Part shown: one piece after another, positions 5,309 to 5,596 of the stretch
Position numbering within the stretch: position 1 is the stretch's first letter
Layout of the letters: every line of letters begins with the position of its first letter
NCBI GenBank assembly: GCA_031400505.1
Contig: JANNPZ010000042.1
Coordinates: 1-5,596, forward strand
Reading direction: 5' to 3'
Length of the DNA: 5,596 nt
DNA from: JAIYDJ01 sp031400505
GTDB lineage: Bacteria; Pseudomonadota; Alphaproteobacteria; Rhodobacterales; Rhodobacteraceae
Made by a program: the position numbers and the translations under genes
The notes under the pieces: generated by a model
The model's database searches: none
Seen by the model: the letters and a program-made list of their open reading frames with translations, nothing else
What the model was told of the DNA's origin: nothing

Positions 5309-5596
5309 TATAGGATGAAATCGCCGGCCTGCATGACGGTGGTGCCCAGCACCAGGATCTGCATGTCGGCTATGGCATCGCCGTTGATGTCCATTTCCAG
5401 CAGCACGAACGGATCGCCGCCAAAGCTGTAGCCGCGCATCTCGCCGGCCGAGCCAGCGCCCTGGCCTGAAAATCCCGCGGTGCCGATATAGCGGAATGCC
5501 TGATCGCCCGCAGCCAGGGTATTCGCGTCGATCCCGATCAGATTGATCACGTCTGCGCCATGCTCGAACCCGTCGATCATGTCGCGCGCCGCCTCG
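5308..5596 (-). CDS. RTX/serralysin-type secreted protein, C-terminal end (starts beyond right edge)
   Basis: The frame is open from the right edge and ends at TAG (5310-5308), giving the last 95 residues of a protein whose start is outside the window. The order of motifs matches the C-terminal domain of peptidase M10 serralysins and similar RTX proteins. It begins with IDGFEHGADVINLIGIDA, then GDQAFRYIGTAGFSG and GEMRGY, then an EF-hand-like DINGDAIAD (residues 69-77 of the visible part) and finally a hydrophobic QILVLGTTVMQAGDFIL. The terminal DFIL is the typical end of the uncleaved type I secretion signal. The nonapeptide repeats expected before this domain would lie to the right. An internal ATG at 5580 has no family support as a start. 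Whether the missing part carries a protease domain cannot be told. It converges on rfbB with 29 bases between. Confidence 0.88.
   Translation of the reverse strand, partial: EAARDMIDGFEHGADVINLIGIDANTLAAGDQAFRYIGTAGFSGQGAGSAGEMRGYSFGGDPFVLLEMDINGDAIADMQILVLGTTVMQAGDFIL

Overview
The window looks like a chromosomal segment from a GC-rich alphaproteobacterium, most likely of the Rhodobacterales (Roseobacter/Rhodobacter relatives). The clues are the codon use, the GTG starts behind clear Shine-Dalgarno sequences, the style of the RfbC and Ugd proteins, and above all the RTX (calcium-binding, type I secreted) proteins with a C-terminus ending in DFIL. The lineage is inferred from sequence character, not from a search.

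Layout. Positions 1-1785 (minus strand) hold the first 595 residues of a large RTX protein that runs off the left edge. It begins with a seven-fold repeated, propeller-like region. This is followed by two blocks of GGxGxDxLx repeats separated by a module that looks like the end of an RTX protein. A 426-base divergent intergenic region (1786-2211) follows and carries several perfect inverted repeats and candidate promoters. Then come three plus-strand genes of nucleotide-sugar synthesis: ugd (2212-3528, UDP-glucose 6-dehydrogenase), rfbC (3672-4232, dTDP-4-dehydrorhamnose 3,5-epimerase) and rfbB (4238-5278, dTDP-glucose 4,6-dehydratase). Convergent with rfbB and only 29 bases away is the 3' end of a second minus-strand RTX protein (5308-5596), of which only the last 95 residues are visible. 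That segment resembles the C-terminal domain of serralysin-type proteins.

How the genes fit together. Ugd makes UDP-glucuronate, and RfbB and RfbC make intermediates on the way to dTDP-L-rhamnose; both are precursors of acidic or rhamnose-containing surface polysaccharide. The other two enzymes of the rhamnose pathway (RfbA, RfbD) are not beside them, so they must lie elsewhere or the intermediates are used differently. The two flanking RTX proteins are probably exported by a type I system not present here. The locus therefore reads as a cell-surface/extracellular-matrix region in which secreted calcium-binding proteins sit on either side of a small sugar-precursor cassette.

The core enzymes are ordinary. 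The parts that merit a second look are the architecture of the left RTX protein, the palindrome-rich divergent regulatory region and the split rhamnose pathway. I see no CRISPR array, tRNA, rRNA, insertion sequence or phage gene.
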